The notes beneath the pieces were generated by a model that saw only the letters and a list, made by a program, of their open reading frames with translations, was not told where the DNA came from and ran no database searches. This document shows, one piece after another, positions 7,119 to 16,944 of a stretch of 35,915 nucleotides of DNA (positions within the stretch are counted from its first letter, which is position 1; each line of letters starts with the position of its first letter). The position numbers and the translations under genes are program-made. Source of the stretch: Bacteroidota bacterium (GTDB lineage Bacteria > Bacteroidota > Bacteroidia > Bacteroidales > Prolixibacteraceae); contig JAUXUF010000192.1 of the NCBI GenBank assembly GCA_030684645.1, positions 1 through 35,915 of the forward strand, read 5' to 3'.

Positions 7119-8540
7119 TTATTCAGAAACAGGCTTGTGTTTTCGCCCAAAAAGCAGGTTCATCCCAAAGCGGACATTGACATAGTTGGCTTTTGCCGGA
7201 TCGGCCAGAGCCATCAGGTTGTCGCTCACGAAATACATTTGCATTAAACCTAAACGCATAGCGAGACCCATTCCCAGATTATTGGTCGATTTCCCAATCA
7301 TGGAATAGCTTCCTGTCAGGCTTAAAAAATTGGCCAGCATGGCATTTGCCGATAAAGTAACCGTGTTTGTACTGATGTCTCCATTTTTATATAAGCGGTC
7401 GAGCAAACCAATACTAAACTGATTGTTGAGCTGGTACGTTCCTCCCAGGTAGATTTTTGTCGGAATAGTCACATCGAATACTTCAGAACCAACATCACTT
7501 TTCTTTGGCCTGAATGCGTTTTCCATTTTAGTCGTTTCATTCTTTATGAGGTCAGCAGGATCGACATAATTCGCATTGGTACTATCGATTGAATTTGAAA
7601 AATCGATGCCTACCCAATTATAGTTTGAAACCTTATTCAGGCTAATCAGATCTTTTTTAAAGGAGACTTTACCCAAATCAACGATACTTCCCGAAAGTGT
7701 GATTTTAGGTGTGAGCTTGTAAACTGCGCCCAAATCGAAAGCCATCCCCATATTTCCTGTTTGCATCACGAAATCTTTGGGGTTCAGATTATCAGTGTTC
7801 ATACCTGTCAAATTGTTATCCTGATCATATTCAGGGGTGGCAGGCATCGACATATTTATTTTAATATCTGTGCTTAAATTCAGGGAAGAGCCATCGGCAG
7901 CAGTCTCCACTTTCATGTTCATCCGTTCGGTTTTGAGCGCAAATTTTCCCAATAAAGCCTTTGCTTTCACCCCAACAGTCAGTTTATTTTTAATCACTTC
8001 ATTCGAATAACCGAATGCCATTTCAGTGTAATCAAAAGCGTTCATTTTCAGATTTCCGAGATCAAAATTCTGGCCCATATATTCGGCATTTCCGTCTTTC
8101 AGAAAAGTAACCAGGCTTTTATCGAAGGTAAACTGGGCCACTTCCTTTTCGGTAACACCTATGCTGAAGAACGATTTTTTACTCCGGAAGCCTAAGTAAA
8201 ACAGGGGGAAACTTAAGTTCTGCTGGATGGAATTTGTCGTACTCAGGGAACTGTGAAACCCTTCAATATCCAGAACCAGCGAATCGGCTAACATTCCTGT
8301 CCCCTTATGAATCAGGTCATTGACGGCGAATCCGCTGTTAAAATCAAAATACACACCGGACATGCCGGGTAAGCCAATCACTACAGAACTCGAATCGTTG
8401 TGTAAAGCCGGATTCTGCAAATCAGACTGTGGCATTCCTTTCATAAACTGTAAAGTTGTACTTTCCTGTGCCGAAACAGTTGAATATATAGCCATCACGA
8501 TCAGGCTAATTATTCCTATTTTAGTGAGAATATTTTTCAT
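7119..8540 (-). CDS. DUF5723-type outer-membrane beta-barrel protein
   Basis: The 473-residue protein has a signal peptide of about 24 residues ending STVSAQ. An N-terminal segment with NPAL and GLPGMSGVYFDFNSGF is typical of the Bacteroidetes DUF5723 family. Alternating beta strands follow, with glycine-rich turns (KLTVGVKAKALLGKFALKTER, FSIGLLDRLYKNG) that suggest an outer-membrane barrel of the PorV/FadL-like kind. The function of the family is unknown. It starts 12 bp after the stop of the large lipoprotein gene (8553-10628), so the two are almost certainly one operon and probably act together at the outer membrane. The ATG at 8538-8540 is directly before the signal peptide. Confidence 0.7.
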   Translation of the reverse strand: MKNILTKIGIISLIVMAIYSTVSAQESTTLQFMKGMPQSDLQNPALHNDSSSVVIGLPGMSGVYFDFNSGFAVNDLIHKGTGMLADSLVLDIEGFHSSLSTTNSIQQNLSFPLFYLGFRSKKSFFSIGVTEKEVAQFTFDKSLVTFLKDGNAEYMGQNFDLGNLKMNAFDYTEMAFGYSNEVIKNKLTVGVKAKALLGKFALKTERMNMKVETAADGSSLNLSTDIKINMSMPATPEYDQDNNLTGMNTDNLNPKDFVMQTGNMGMAFDLGAVYKLTPKITLSGSIVDLGKVSFKKDLISLNKVSNYNWVGIDFSNSIDSTNANYVDPADLIKNETTKMENAFRPKKSDVGSEVFDVTIPTKIYLGGTYQLNNQFSIGLLDRLYKNGDISTNTVTLSANAMLANFLSLTGSYSMIGKSTNNLGMGLAMRLGLMQMYFVSDNLMALADPAKANYVNVRFGMNLLFGRKHKPVSE

Positions 8541-8552
8541 TTTTAATTGGGA

Positions 8553-10628
8553 TTACAGGTTAACTTTTGCCTTGATGACCACATTCAGTTCTAATTTACT
8601 ATCCGATAAAATAGTTGCCACACCGGCTCCCCCCGAAGGCGAACTAACCGTTCCTGAAAATACAATTCCGTTGGCTTTCCGGAGGTTCACCATTTCACTG
8701 CTATCGAGGCTAAAGGTTTGAGTTGCCTTTACCGGAGTAATTGCACCCGAAGAATTTACCTGTGCAGCGGTTAGAATTTTGGTCTTTTTGGAAGAGCCCA
8801 ATTGAGTATTCTGAAGGGTATCGATAAAGAAAAGCTGCATGTCAATATCCAAAGGAATTCCATTGGTGGAATTGACAATTAAATCGGCACTTTCCAGTTT
8901 TTCGTAATCGCTGCCTGTAATTGCTGAGGTATCTTTAAAGGCCAGGTTGCTTATTTGCAGCTCCATCGGGAGTTCCATGACCATGTCGATACCAAAAGTG
9001 GCATCTACATCCAGAAAATTCGGGTTCAGAAGTGTAACCGGAGTCGTTTTGTTAAAATCCACCTTCCCGCTGTAGGAGATCTGGCCTGTTGGCGGAAGCG
9101 CAATGAAATTTACAATGTTGGAATTTGACTTGTCGAAGACAATGCTTTTGGTTGCAGCACCTGCACTGATATTGGCCGGAACCGGAATGTCAAATGCAGG
9201 CGGGCTTAGCGGAGCTGTCTTTCCGTCCTTGTTTGATGCGGTAAAGTCGAGGTTAATCGTGCCAGGCATCCCGATGGAATTATGAAGGATCAATTCGAGT
9301 TTCGGATTGGCCAGTTTAAATCCACCATCGATTTTGTTGAGTAAATCCACATTCATATCAAAATTGCCAGGGTCAATCTCTATCAGACGTTTCCCAAAAT
9401 CGCCATGAATCGATTTAAACTCCAGGCCGTTCAAGGTTATATCCATTTTTATGGCATCGGTTGACGCATAATCGATATATCCATTTGAACCATTCACTTG
9501 AAGAGAAAAAGTATAAGGAATTTGATTATATGGCTGAGCCTGATCAGATGAAAAATTGATTTCAGTACCTGAAAGATCGATGGTTGTAGAATTTCCACTT
9601 AATGGAATACTGGCTATGACCGGAACTCCATTTCTCTTGATTTCATCGAGAGAAAAATTGATGGCGCCGGTAAGTTTCGACGAATTAGTGGTTTTAATCA
9701 GGAGCGAACCTTTCTTGAGAACAGCTTTAAAAGCCTTCAAATCAGGCTCCGGAAATGTAAACCCAAATACTCCGGAATAACCTTCGAGCGTTTGGGCTGT
9801 CACTTTCAGGTTCCCATTCGAAATTCCAAGATTGACCAGGTCAAAACTTATATTAAAATAATCAGCCAGATCAATGTAGACCGGTGTGGAGGAACCTGGG
9901 GTTTGAAAAGTCGACATCCTAAACTCAATTTGACTGGACATTTGTACACCAGCTAACGAGACTGATGTTTTACTTGTAGCATCCGGATTAATGTTTGCAA
10001 AAGTAAAGTTGGTAATTTTTCGGTTGAACCCAATGTCGTAAAGGCTTCCTGTTATAGTAACAGGGACTTTCAGTTTATTATCCAGGTTAATCTCGAGCGT
10101 TCCTTTGCTTAAGCTGATTGTTCTAAAATCAGTGATGCTGTTAAGTGAGTATTGGCTATCCGGACCGTTGTACGAAGCGGCAGGAAAGTTCGAATTCGTG
10201 CCATTGAGCGGAACTATTTCGTCGAGCGCTCCATTCGTGTTGTTGACCAAATCGTTTAGCGTAATATTCTTTGAAATACTGACATTAGCAGGTGAGATTT
10301 CGCCCAGTTGTTTGTCTCCGGAAGAAAAAGCCTGCTGACTTGGGAATTTCAAAAAATCGCGAACATTGTATGTAAACAAATCATTTTGCCTGTAAACAAT
10401 CTTGATTAATCCGGTGACAGGATCTTTCGTAAGTACATCTTCGTTTCCTGTATTAGCCGACTGGATAAGGTCCCACACCGAAATGTTGGCTTTGACAACC
10501 GGAGCAACCAGTGCAGGATTTAAGTTCACTTCTTTCGATAGCTTATTCATATCAAGGCTATCCAGATTGCAGCTATTTATCAGGAACAGCAGCAATACCA
10601 TCCAAAACACAAAAGGAAATCTTTTCAT
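8553..10628 (-). CDS. Large surface or periplasmic lipoprotein, unknown function
   Basis: I place the start at the ATG at 10626-10628, not at the upstream in-frame codon (10670). The shorter form begins MKRFPFVFW and has a clean lipoprotein signal peptide ending LFLINSC, with the cysteine as lipidation site. The mature chain of about 670 residues is almost all beta, with repeated themes such as short hydrophobic strands and INLDNKLKVPVTITG-like segments. This suggests several immunoglobulin- or LEA14-like sandwich domains. No catalytic motif is seen. It is the first gene of a pair with the DUF5723 barrel 12 bp downstream. A role as a barrel-associated lipoprotein is plausible but unproven. 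Confidence 0.65.
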   Translation of the reverse strand: MKRFPFVFWMVLLLFLINSCNLDSLDMNKLSKEVNLNPALVAPVVKANISVWDLIQSANTGNEDVLTKDPVTGLIKIVYRQNDLFTYNVRDFLKFPSQQAFSSGDKQLGEISPANVSISKNITLNDLVNNTNGALDEIVPLNGTNSNFPAASYNGPDSQYSLNSITDFRTISLSKGTLEINLDNKLKVPVTITGSLYDIGFNRKITNFTFANINPDATSKTSVSLAGVQMSSQIEFRMSTFQTPGSSTPVYIDLADYFNISFDLVNLGISNGNLKVTAQTLEGYSGVFGFTFPEPDLKAFKAVLKKGSLLIKTTNSSKLTGAINFSLDEIKRNGVPVIASIPLSGNSTTIDLSGTEINFSSDQAQPYNQIPYTFSLQVNGSNGYIDYASTDAIKMDITLNGLEFKSIHGDFGKRLIEIDPGNFDMNVDLLNKIDGGFKLANPKLELILHNSIGMPGTINLDFTASNKDGKTAPLSPPAFDIPVPANISAGAATKSIVFDKSNSNIVNFIALPPTGQISYSGKVDFNKTTPVTLLNPNFLDVDATFGIDMVMELPMELQISNLAFKDTSAITGSDYEKLESADLIVNSTNGIPLDIDMQLFFIDTLQNTQLGSSKKTKILTAAQVNSSGAITPVKATQTFSLDSSEMVNLRKANGIVFSGTVSSPSGGAGVATILSDSKLELNVVIKAKVNL

Positions 10629-10765
10629 TTGGAATAATTTAAGAATTATAACTTCATTAAAATCTGACACTAAAGTACTTTTTTATACTATAACAGAATA
10701 ATACAATTAGAAAAATAATTTCATTATTACCAAACAGATCGGAACTACAGCTATTTTACACGCAC

Positions 10766-10801
10766 AAAAAAAAAATCCCGGTCATAAATACGATCGGGAT
10801 T
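10766..10801 (-). terminator. Intrinsic terminator of the ATP synthase operon
   Basis: On the - strand, AATCCCG (10795-10801) pairs with CGGGATT (10774-10780) around a 14-nt loop and is followed by a run of ten T (10766-10775 on the + strand read as A). It lies 22 bp after the atpG stop, and no atpD or atpC follows. Confidence 0.9.
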
Positions 10802-10822
10802 CAGATATGGGTTTTTGAATTT

Positions 10823-11704
10823 TTATCCGTTTAACGCTTCGGCGCCATTGGTCACCTCCAGAATGGCATTGGTAATGGCTGCCTGGCGGGCCTTGTTAAA
10901 GGTCAATGTCAGTTCGTTAATCAAATCAGTAGCATTGTCAGTAGCCTTGTGCATGGCCGTCATTCGCGCTCCGTGTTCGGCTGCATGTGAATTAAGCAAG
11001 GCCTTGTAAAACTGAATGGACAGTGACCTTGGAATCAATTGCTCAACGATGTATTCCAGCGAAGGTTCGAAAATATAATTGACATTATTTCGCTTGTTCA
11101 GATCAACGGCTGCAGGCAATACCGGCAAAAACTGTTCGCTTACCTGTTCCTGAATGGCGGCATTGATAAATTTGTTGTAAACCAGTTCAACACGATCATA
11201 TTTGCCATCTACAAAATCGGTCATAATTGATTGGGCAACAACTAACGCATTTTCAAAAGTCAATTCGTCGAACAAATTATTTTTTTCGTCCACCGCCTGA
11301 ATGGAGTATGAACGCAGAATTTTTCCGGCTTGCTTACCGATGACCATGAAATCGAGATTTCCGGATTTCAACTGTTTGCTGTATTTGTTTTTAGCCAACG
11401 ACATGGCATTCTTGGAAATATACGAGTTAAAACCTCCGCAAAGACCACGGTTCGAACTAACCAGCACAATCAAAACCTTTTCGGGATTTCGCTGAACGGT
11501 GTAAACCGAGCCGTCCACATTTTCAAGCACTGAGCTTAAAAACGAAAGCAGTTGCGAAAGTTTATCCGCGTACGGACGAATCTGCAAAATGGCATCCTGC
11601 GCTTTTTTAAGCTTGGCTGCCGACACCATTTTCATGGCGCTGGTAACCTGCCTGGTGGTTTTTACCGACGTTATACGGGTTCGTATTTCTTTTAAATTGG
11701 CCAT
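10823..11704 (-). CDS. atpG: ATP synthase F1 gamma subunit
   Basis: The central-stalk subunit of F1 rotates inside the alpha3beta3 ring. The 293-residue length and the two conserved ends fit. The N-terminal helix has LKEIRTRITSVKTTRQVTSAMKMV-type sequence, the core has the SNRGLCGGFN motif, and the C-terminal helix reads FNKARQAAITNAILEV. It is the last gene of the operon, 30 bp after atpA, and is followed by a strong terminator. Confidence 0.97.
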   Translation of the reverse strand: MANLKEIRTRITSVKTTRQVTSAMKMVSAAKLKKAQDAILQIRPYADKLSQLLSFLSSVLENVDGSVYTVQRNPEKVLIVLVSSNRGLCGGFNSYISKNAMSLAKNKYSKQLKSGNLDFMVIGKQAGKILRSYSIQAVDEKNNLFDELTFENALVVAQSIMTDFVDGKYDRVELVYNKFINAAIQEQVSEQFLPVLPAAVDLNKRNNVNYIFEPSLEYIVEQLIPRSLSIQFYKALLNSHAAEHGARMTAMHKATDNATDLINELTLTFNKARQAAITNAILEVTNGAEALNG

Positions 11705-11734
11705 TTCAAATCATTGAATTTTTCAATCAAGATC

Positions 11735-13315
11735 TTATTCCGAATATCTTTCAGCAACTTCAGCAGCAGCCTTCTCGATGACCTGGGTTTCGTTATCAGT
11801 CAGTACACCTGCCCTTAACTTGTCCAGTACACTGCGATACTGCATTTCCATCAATTCAAGAAAATCGTGTTCAAATGCTCTTACCTTTTCAACCGGAACA
11901 TCACGCAACAATTCTTTTACCCCGCAATAGATGATGGCCACCTGGTGTTCGATTTTCATCGGAGCGTATTGTTGCTGTTTTAATATTTCAACATTTTTCC
12001 GGCCCTTATCCAACACTCGTGTGGTTGCGGCATCCAAATCGGAACCGAACTTCGAGAAGGCTTCCAGTTCGCGAAACTGTGCCTGGTCCAGTTTCAGGGT
12101 TCCGGCTATTTTTTTCATTGCTTTAATCTGCGCATTTCCTCCCACACGTGAAACCGATATACCAACATTGATAGCAGGACGAACACCGGAGTTGAACAAG
12201 TTGGATTCGAGGAAGATCTGACCATCGGTAATGGAAATAACGTTGGTCGGGATATAGGCCGATACGTCGCCTGCCTGAGTCTCAATAATTGGAAGCGCTG
12301 TTAACGAACCTCCTCCTTTAACTTTGTCTTTCAAACATTCGGGTAAATCATTCATTTTGGCGGCCATTTCGTCTGACTCAATGATTCGTGCAGCACGTTC
12401 GAGCAAACGGGAGTGAAGATAAAATACATCACCCGGATAAGCTTCGCGGCCTGGCGGACGACGCAGAAGTAAGGATACTTCGCGATACGACACAGCCTGT
12501 TTCGAAAGGTCATCATAAATAATCAGGGCATCGCGACCTGTATCGCGAAAAAATTCACCGATGCAGGCACCGGCATAAGGTGCATAATACTGAAGTGCAG
12601 CCGGATCGGAAGCTGTAGCCATAACGATCACGGTATAAGCCATCGCTCCATGTTTTTCGAGCGTATTAGCCAGGTTTGCCACAGTCGAACCTTTCTGTCC
12701 GATGGCTACATAAATACAGTAAACAGGTTTTCCCTGTTCGAAATTTTCACGCTGATTGATGATGGCGTCGATGGCGACTGCAGTTTTCCCTGTTTGGCGG
12801 TCGCCAATAATCAATTCGCGCTGGCCACGACCAATCGGGATCATAGCATCGATGGCTTTTAACCCGGTTTGCAAGGGTTTCGAAACCGGTTGCCTGAAAA
12901 TTACTCCGGGGGCTTTTCGTTCCAGTGGCATTACAAATTTTTCGCCTGTAATGATTCCTTTTCCGTCAATGGGTTCGCCCAGCGTATTGATAACCCGTCC
13001 GAGAAGTCCTTCACCTACCTCTATCGAAGCTGTCCGGCGTAACCGTTTTACGGTATCGCCTTCTTTAATTTCTTTAGTCAAACCTAAGATTACTGCCCCA
13101 ACATTGTCTTCTTCCAGATTTAAGACAATCCCTTTTACGCCTGAGTCAAATTCAATCATTTCGTTCGATTCAACATTCGAGAGGCCGTAAATACGGGCAA
13201 TACCATCTCCAACCTGAAGTACAGTTCCTACTTCTTCCAATTCCGCCTGACTTTTAAAGCCTTCCAGTTGTTGCCTGAGTATTACTGAAACTTCAGCAGG
13301 TTTAATATTTGCCAT
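11735..13315 (-). CDS. atpA: ATP synthase F1 alpha subunit
   Basis: This is the non-catalytic nucleotide-binding subunit of F1. The product has 526 residues, slightly longer than the usual 500-515. The Walker A GDRQTGKT is at residues 171-178, and the conserved [17 protein letters not shown] and [10 protein letters not shown] segments (the latter with the arginine finger) are present. The C-terminal helical domain is intact. It lies between atpH (28 bp upstream) and atpG (30 bp downstream) in the same operon. No beta subunit gene is present in the window, so the catalytic partner must be encoded elsewhere. Confidence 0.98.
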   Translation of the reverse strand: MANIKPAEVSVILRQQLEGFKSQAELEEVGTVLQVGDGIARIYGLSNVESNEMIEFDSGVKGIVLNLEEDNVGAVILGLTKEIKEGDTVKRLRRTASIEVGEGLLGRVINTLGEPIDGKGIITGEKFVMPLERKAPGVIFRQPVSKPLQTGLKAIDAMIPIGRGQRELIIGDRQTGKTAVAIDAIINQRENFEQGKPVYCIYVAIGQKGSTVANLANTLEKHGAMAYTVIVMATASDPAALQYYAPYAGACIGEFFRDTGRDALIIYDDLSKQAVSYREVSLLLRRPPGREAYPGDVFYLHSRLLERAARIIESDEMAAKMNDLPECLKDKVKGGGSLTALPIIETQAGDVSAYIPTNVISITDGQIFLESNLFNSGVRPAINVGISVSRVGGNAQIKAMKKIAGTLKLDQAQFRELEAFSKFGSDLDAATTRVLDKGRKNVEILKQQQYAPMKIEHQVAIIYCGVKELLRDVPVEKVRAFEHDFLELMEMQYRSVLDKLRAGVLTDNETQVIEKAAAEVAERYSE

Positions 13316-13343
13316 CTTATTCTTATTTATTTCTATCGTTATT

Positions 13344-13892
13344 TTATTTCAATTCTGTGTGAAGCAACTGTTCTCTGATATTTTTCAATTGGGTAGATAT
13401 ACTGGCATCGTATTGATTGTCGTCAACCCGAAGCACAAAGCCGCCAAGTAACTCGTCGTTAACCTTCTGGCTAAGTTCTACTTTTGCATCGAATTCCTTT
13501 TCAAGAATTTGCCTGATGTGAAGTACCAGGGCTTCATCCAAAGGCTGCGCACTGGTCAGAACTGCCGTTTTTATTCCTTCCTCCCTGCGATACAAATCTT
13601 CGAGGTTTCTGAAGATTCCCGGAATATTTATTTCGCGTTTGTTTTCGGTAATAAGCACCAGAAAATTCAGCGAAAAATCATTTACCTTTCCTTCAAAAAT
13701 ACTTTGGATTGCATTTACCTTTTTGGAAATTTTCACTACCGGACTTTCGAGCAAAAGAAGAAAATCGCCGCTTGTTGTACAAACAGCAGCGATCAATCCG
13801 GCATCTTTGCGGAGTTCTGTGGTCAGACCTTTTTCCTTGGCGAGTGTGAAAAATGCCTTGGCGTACCGAACATTGATTTTACTTTGATCCAT
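13344..13892 (-). CDS. atpH: ATP synthase F1 delta subunit (OSCP)
   Basis: The peripheral-stalk connector binds the top of F1 and the b subunits. The 182-residue protein shows the family pattern: N-terminal [14 protein letters not shown], a helical N-domain, and a C-terminal region with [12 protein letters not shown]-like and [11 protein letters not shown] sequence. It starts 4 bp after the atpF stop, which suggests translational coupling, and precedes atpA by 28 bp. Confidence 0.95.
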   Translation of the reverse strand: MDQSKINVRYAKAFFTLAKEKGLTTELRKDAGLIAAVCTTSGDFLLLLESPVVKISKKVNAIQSIFEGKVNDFSLNFLVLITENKREINIPGIFRNLEDLYRREEGIKTAVLTSAQPLDEALVLHIRQILEKEFDAKVELSQKVNDELLGGFVLRVDDNQYDASISTQLKNIREQLLHTELK

Positions 13893-13896
13893 ACAA

Positions 13897-14391
13897 TTAT
13901 TTCAACTTCAGATCTTTTAACAGATCCTCAACCAGTTTTTCCTGATCTTTAGGTTTTTCAAGCTGTTTCCTGATTACTTTTTCAGCAATCATTACCGACA
14001 ATTCGGTTACCTGAATCTTGATGTCGTTAATGGCCGCTGATTTTTCAGCGTTGATTTGCTGCTTGGCGTATTCAATGCTTTTTAGGGTTTCAGCACTAGC
14101 CTGTTTTTTAGCTTCGGAGACAATCTTATCTTTTATGTCGCGGGCTTCCTTCAGGATCAGATCTTTTTCTCGTCTGGCTTCAGCAATAATCTGATCGTTG
14201 CTGGCTTTCAAACCGGCAACTTCTTTTCGGGCTATTTCGGCTGAATTCAAAGCATCCGAAATCGACTTTTCGCGGTCTTTCAATGCTTTCAGGATGGGTC
14301 CCCAGGCAAATTTTTTCAGGATAAAAAGAACAATCCCGAATATGATGAGCATCCAAAATATTGTACCGTAATCCGGAGTTACAAATCCCAT
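13897..14391 (-). CDS. atpF: ATP synthase Fo b subunit
   Basis: This peripheral-stalk subunit has one N-terminal membrane helix (about residues 10-26, IFWMLIIFGIVLFILKKF) followed by a long charged coiled coil reaching up to F1. I take the ATG at 14389-14391 as start (MGFVTPDYG, 164 residues). The frame extends 22 codons further upstream, but those residues fall in the spacer that holds the atpE-atpF hairpin. Only one b gene is present, so the stalk is presumably a homodimer. It is 4 bp from atpH. Confidence 0.94.
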   Translation of the reverse strand: MGFVTPDYGTIFWMLIIFGIVLFILKKFAWGPILKALKDREKSISDALNSAEIARKEVAGLKASNDQIIAEARREKDLILKEARDIKDKIVSEAKKQASAETLKSIEYAKQQINAEKSAAINDIKIQVTELSVMIAEKVIRKQLEKPKDQEKLVEDLLKDLKLK

Positions 14392-14422
14392 AGTAATGTG
14401 ATTGTTGGTTAAATAAAGCCTT

Positions 14423-14443
14423 ACTCCCGGCAAACCCGGGAGT
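14423..14443 (-). promoter_or_regulatory. Intercistronic hairpin between atpE and atpF
   Basis: ACTCCCGG and CCGGGAGT form a perfect 8-bp GC-rich stem with a 5-nt loop in the 73-bp spacer after the atpE stop. No T-run follows, so it is not a full terminator. Such hairpins often protect the 3' end of a processed message. Here it could keep atpE mRNA abundant, since many c subunits are needed per complex. Confidence 0.55.
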
Positions 14444-14464
14444 TGGCTACAAAACAAAAATTTC

Positions 14465-14725
<261 letters not shown>

Positions 14726-14741
14726 TTATAATAATGAATAA

Positions 14742-15842
14742 TTAATGATGCTCTGATGTTGCCATCCCAAAATAAAGCGCTGATAACAATGTAAATACAT
14801 AAGCCTGTATAAATGAAACCAGCACATCAAGTAATACAATAAATACTGAAAAGGCTACCGAAATAACCGAAACACCCAATCCTGCCTCAACACCCATCAA
14901 GGAGTTGAAAATGAAAATCAAGCTTACGAAAACCGTAATGATCATGTGACCCGCCAGCATGTTGGCAAACAACCGGACCATTAATACAAACGGCTTGGTA
15001 ATAAGGCCTGAAAGCTCAACAATCGGCATGAGCGGGATAGGAATTTTCAACCACCATGGAACATCCGGATTGTAAATTTCTTTCCAGTAATGTTTGTTTC
15101 CGTTTACTGTTGTGATGAAAAAAGTAAACAGGGCTAAAACCAGGGTCACGGCAATATTGCCGGTAACATTTGCCCCAAACGGGAATATCGGTATTAACCC
15201 GAGAATATTATTAATCAGGATGAAGAAAAAGGCAGTTAGCAAAAAAGGCATAAATTTTTCGAACCTTTTTTCGCCAATGGCGGGTTTGGCCACCTCGTCG
15301 CGAATGAAAAGAATAACTGGTTCAAACAAGTTTTGAATGCCCGACGGTGCTTGATTGACCCGTTGTTTTGCTTTTTTGGCAATACTCAGGAAGATCAGCA
15401 ACAAAATGGTTACGCTGACAAAAATACCTGCTACTGTTTTGGTAATCGATAAATCGATTGGCAATCCAATCACTTCACCTTTTTCATCGATCTCAACAAT
15501 TTTGCCTTCGTTCTTCCCTTCATGTTCAATTCTGAAATCCATGTAAGTTTCGTGCCCGTGATGGAATTTGGACGACATAAAGATATTCAATCCTTTGTCA
15601 GTACTGTATAAAATGATGGGAAGTGGAATGCTGATGTGTGTTTCGCCAAAGCTTGCAATATGCCATTCGTAGGCATCTGAAACGTGTTCCATGACAAATT
15701 TTCCGGCCTCAAAACTTTTAGAAACATAACCTTCTTCTGTGATTTGCTGAGTTTCATCGGCCCTGCATATTCCTGCAAGCAGGAAAAATGTAAAAAAAAT
15801 CAGTGCGATGGACCGTATTATTTGTGCCATTCTATATCTCAT
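14742..15842 (-). CDS. atpB: ATP synthase Fo a subunit with long N-terminal domain
   Basis: This is the stator membrane subunit that forms the proton half-channels. The ATG at 15840-15842 gives 366 residues (a TTG lies six codons upstream). Residues about 10-30 are a signal-like hydrophobic segment, followed by roughly 100 polar residues with histidine-rich YEWHI and FHHGHETY. The usual membrane core comes next, with the essential arginine in MVRLFANMLAGH and the conserved QAYVFTLLSALYF near the end. The long N-terminal part is typical of Bacteroidetes a subunits and makes the protein about 100 residues longer than the Escherichia coli one. atpE follows 28 bp downstream. Confidence 0.95.
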   Translation of the reverse strand: MRYRMAQIIRSIALIFFTFFLLAGICRADETQQITEEGYVSKSFEAGKFVMEHVSDAYEWHIASFGETHISIPLPIILYSTDKGLNIFMSSKFHHGHETYMDFRIEHEGKNEGKIVEIDEKGEVIGLPIDLSITKTVAGIFVSVTILLLIFLSIAKKAKQRVNQAPSGIQNLFEPVILFIRDEVAKPAIGEKRFEKFMPFLLTAFFFILINNILGLIPIFPFGANVTGNIAVTLVLALFTFFITTVNGNKHYWKEIYNPDVPWWLKIPIPLMPIVELSGLITKPFVLMVRLFANMLAGHMIITVFVSLIFIFNSLMGVEAGLGVSVISVAFSVFIVLLDVLVSFIQAYVFTLLSALYFGMATSEHH

Positions 15843-15908
15843 GTTTTTATTGGACTGCAAATTTAATTTTTTTATGCTATTTTAAATAGTCTATGCGCAC
15901 AAAGTATA

Positions 15909-16286
15909 TTACTTTCTCTTTTGCCTGATAACTTTAGAATATTCAAACACTTCAAAACTAGTGTAAACGATATAAAGGAATAGAAAATTCGCGATAAATA
16001 TTTTGGCATTTAACCGATCAAAAATGACATATACGATGGCAATAGCCAGATAAAAAAACATCTTTAAAAAACTGGCGGCCATATATTGTGAAGTAAATCT
16101 TGCAGGCGATTTTTCAGAAATCTTCAATAACCAGGCATGAACAAGATTGATTACAGCATAAAAAAATAGCGCCACAAAGGGTAAAATTGCCAGGTAATAG
16201 GATTTGAAAATCGTAGAATAAACAATCGCCCCCAATGCAAAAACGATGAGAGAAAGAACTGAAGATTTTATAATGAATTGTTTCAT
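15909..16286 (-). CDS. Small four-helix membrane protein of the atp operon (AtpI-like)
   Basis: The 125-residue product has four predicted membrane segments (about residues 9-28, 31-52, 68-90 and 94-112) and a basic C-terminus ending IRQKRK. Its position between atpZ and atpB is the place of AtpI-type assembly proteins, which help the c ring form. Sequence similarity to AtpI is too weak for me to name it with confidence. It is 51 bp after atpZ and 66 bp before atpB on the same strand. Confidence 0.55.
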   Translation of the reverse strand: MKQFIIKSSVLSLIVFALGAIVYSTIFKSYYLAILPFVALFFYAVINLVHAWLLKISEKSPARFTSQYMAASFLKMFFYLAIAIVYVIFDRLNAKIFIANFLFLYIVYTSFEVFEYSKVIRQKRK

Positions 16287-16337
16287 ACCAAAGGAAAAGT
16301 GAAGGTCTATAAACCTTAAATATTACAATACATGAAG

Positions 16338-16556
16338 TTATAAAAATTTGCGTATGGCATGATAAATAGCTCCAAGAACGGCCAAAACCATAAGCACTAA
16401 TGTAAATACAGGAAATTTTAAATCAAGCCACTGGTCGATTTTCGTTCCCGACCATGTTCCGATACCCATGATGGCAATCATTTCGAATGCCAGACCCGAA
16501 TAGCGGATAAAATCATCAAATTGTTTCCTGGGTTTTTGATTTTTATTTGGGCTCAT
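16338..16556 (-). CDS. atpZ: AtpZ/AtpI-family protein
   Basis: The 72-residue protein has a basic N-terminus (PNKNQKPRKQFDDF) and two membrane helices joined by GTKIDQWLDLKFP. This is the typical AtpZ two-helix pattern with the G-x-x-x-D-x-W/L turn. The family sits at the head of atp operons and is thought to aid ATP synthase assembly or act with AtpI in Mg2+/Ca2+ handling. Its ATG overlaps the end of the bactofilin gene by 14 bp, which suggests translational coupling. Confidence 0.8.
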   Translation of the reverse strand: MSPNKNQKPRKQFDDFIRYSGLAFEMIAIMGIGTWSGTKIDQWLDLKFPVFTLVLMVLAVLGAIYHAIRKFL

Positions 16557-16911
16557 TACCTAAAGGTTCGTTGCTCATGGTGCAGGTCCCGGCAAAATAA
16601 GCTCCGGGTTCAATTGATAATTTACCAGTGACAATATCTCCTGAAACAGTTGACGTAGCTTTTAAAGAAAGTAGCTCGCTTACAAAAAGTTTGCCTTTAT
16701 GGGCCCCGGCAATTTCGCAACTGTTACATCTGATTTCGCCCTCAATACTTCCTGAAGCGCCAATCACCAATCTCCCTTTAGTTTCCAGGTTACCAATTAT
16801 TTCACCATCAATCCGGAGATCGCCATCCGAAAGAGTATCTCCTGAAATACGGGTTCCTTTGGCAATCAGGTTGATTACCTGTAGATTAACTACACTGTTT
16901 TCTTTAGCCAT
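16543..16911 (-). CDS. Bactofilin (polymer-forming cytoskeletal protein)
   Basis: The 122-residue product has the bactofilin right-handed beta-helix pattern: regular short repeats such as GDLRIDGEIIGNLETKGRLVIGASGSIEGEI. The cysteine pair in RCNSCEIAG is unusual for the fold. Bactofilins polymerise without nucleotide and organise cell shape or envelope machinery. It is the first gene of the atp operon and overlaps atpZ by 14 bp. Linkage of a bactofilin to atp genes is seen in other Bacteroidetes, but the reason is unknown. Confidence 0.88.
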   Translation of the reverse strand: MAKENSVVNLQVINLIAKGTRISGDTLSDGDLRIDGEIIGNLETKGRLVIGASGSIEGEIRCNSCEIAGAHKGKLFVSELLSLKATSTVSGDIVTGKLSIEPGAYFAGTCTMSNEPLGNEPK

Positions 16912-16936
16912 TGTTTCTTTTTTAATGAACGAATCC

Positions 16937-16944
16937 CAAATATA
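16937..16944 (-). promoter_or_regulatory. Bacteroidetes -7 box for the bactofilin-atp operon
   Basis: TATATTTG on the - strand matches TAnnTTTG and lies 25 bp before the bactofilin ATG. The -33 TTTG is not evident, so the match is partial. Confidence 0.45.

Noticed and set aside
8553-10670. Lipoprotein start at 10670
   Set aside because: The extra 14 residues precede a complete lipoprotein signal peptide starting at 10628.
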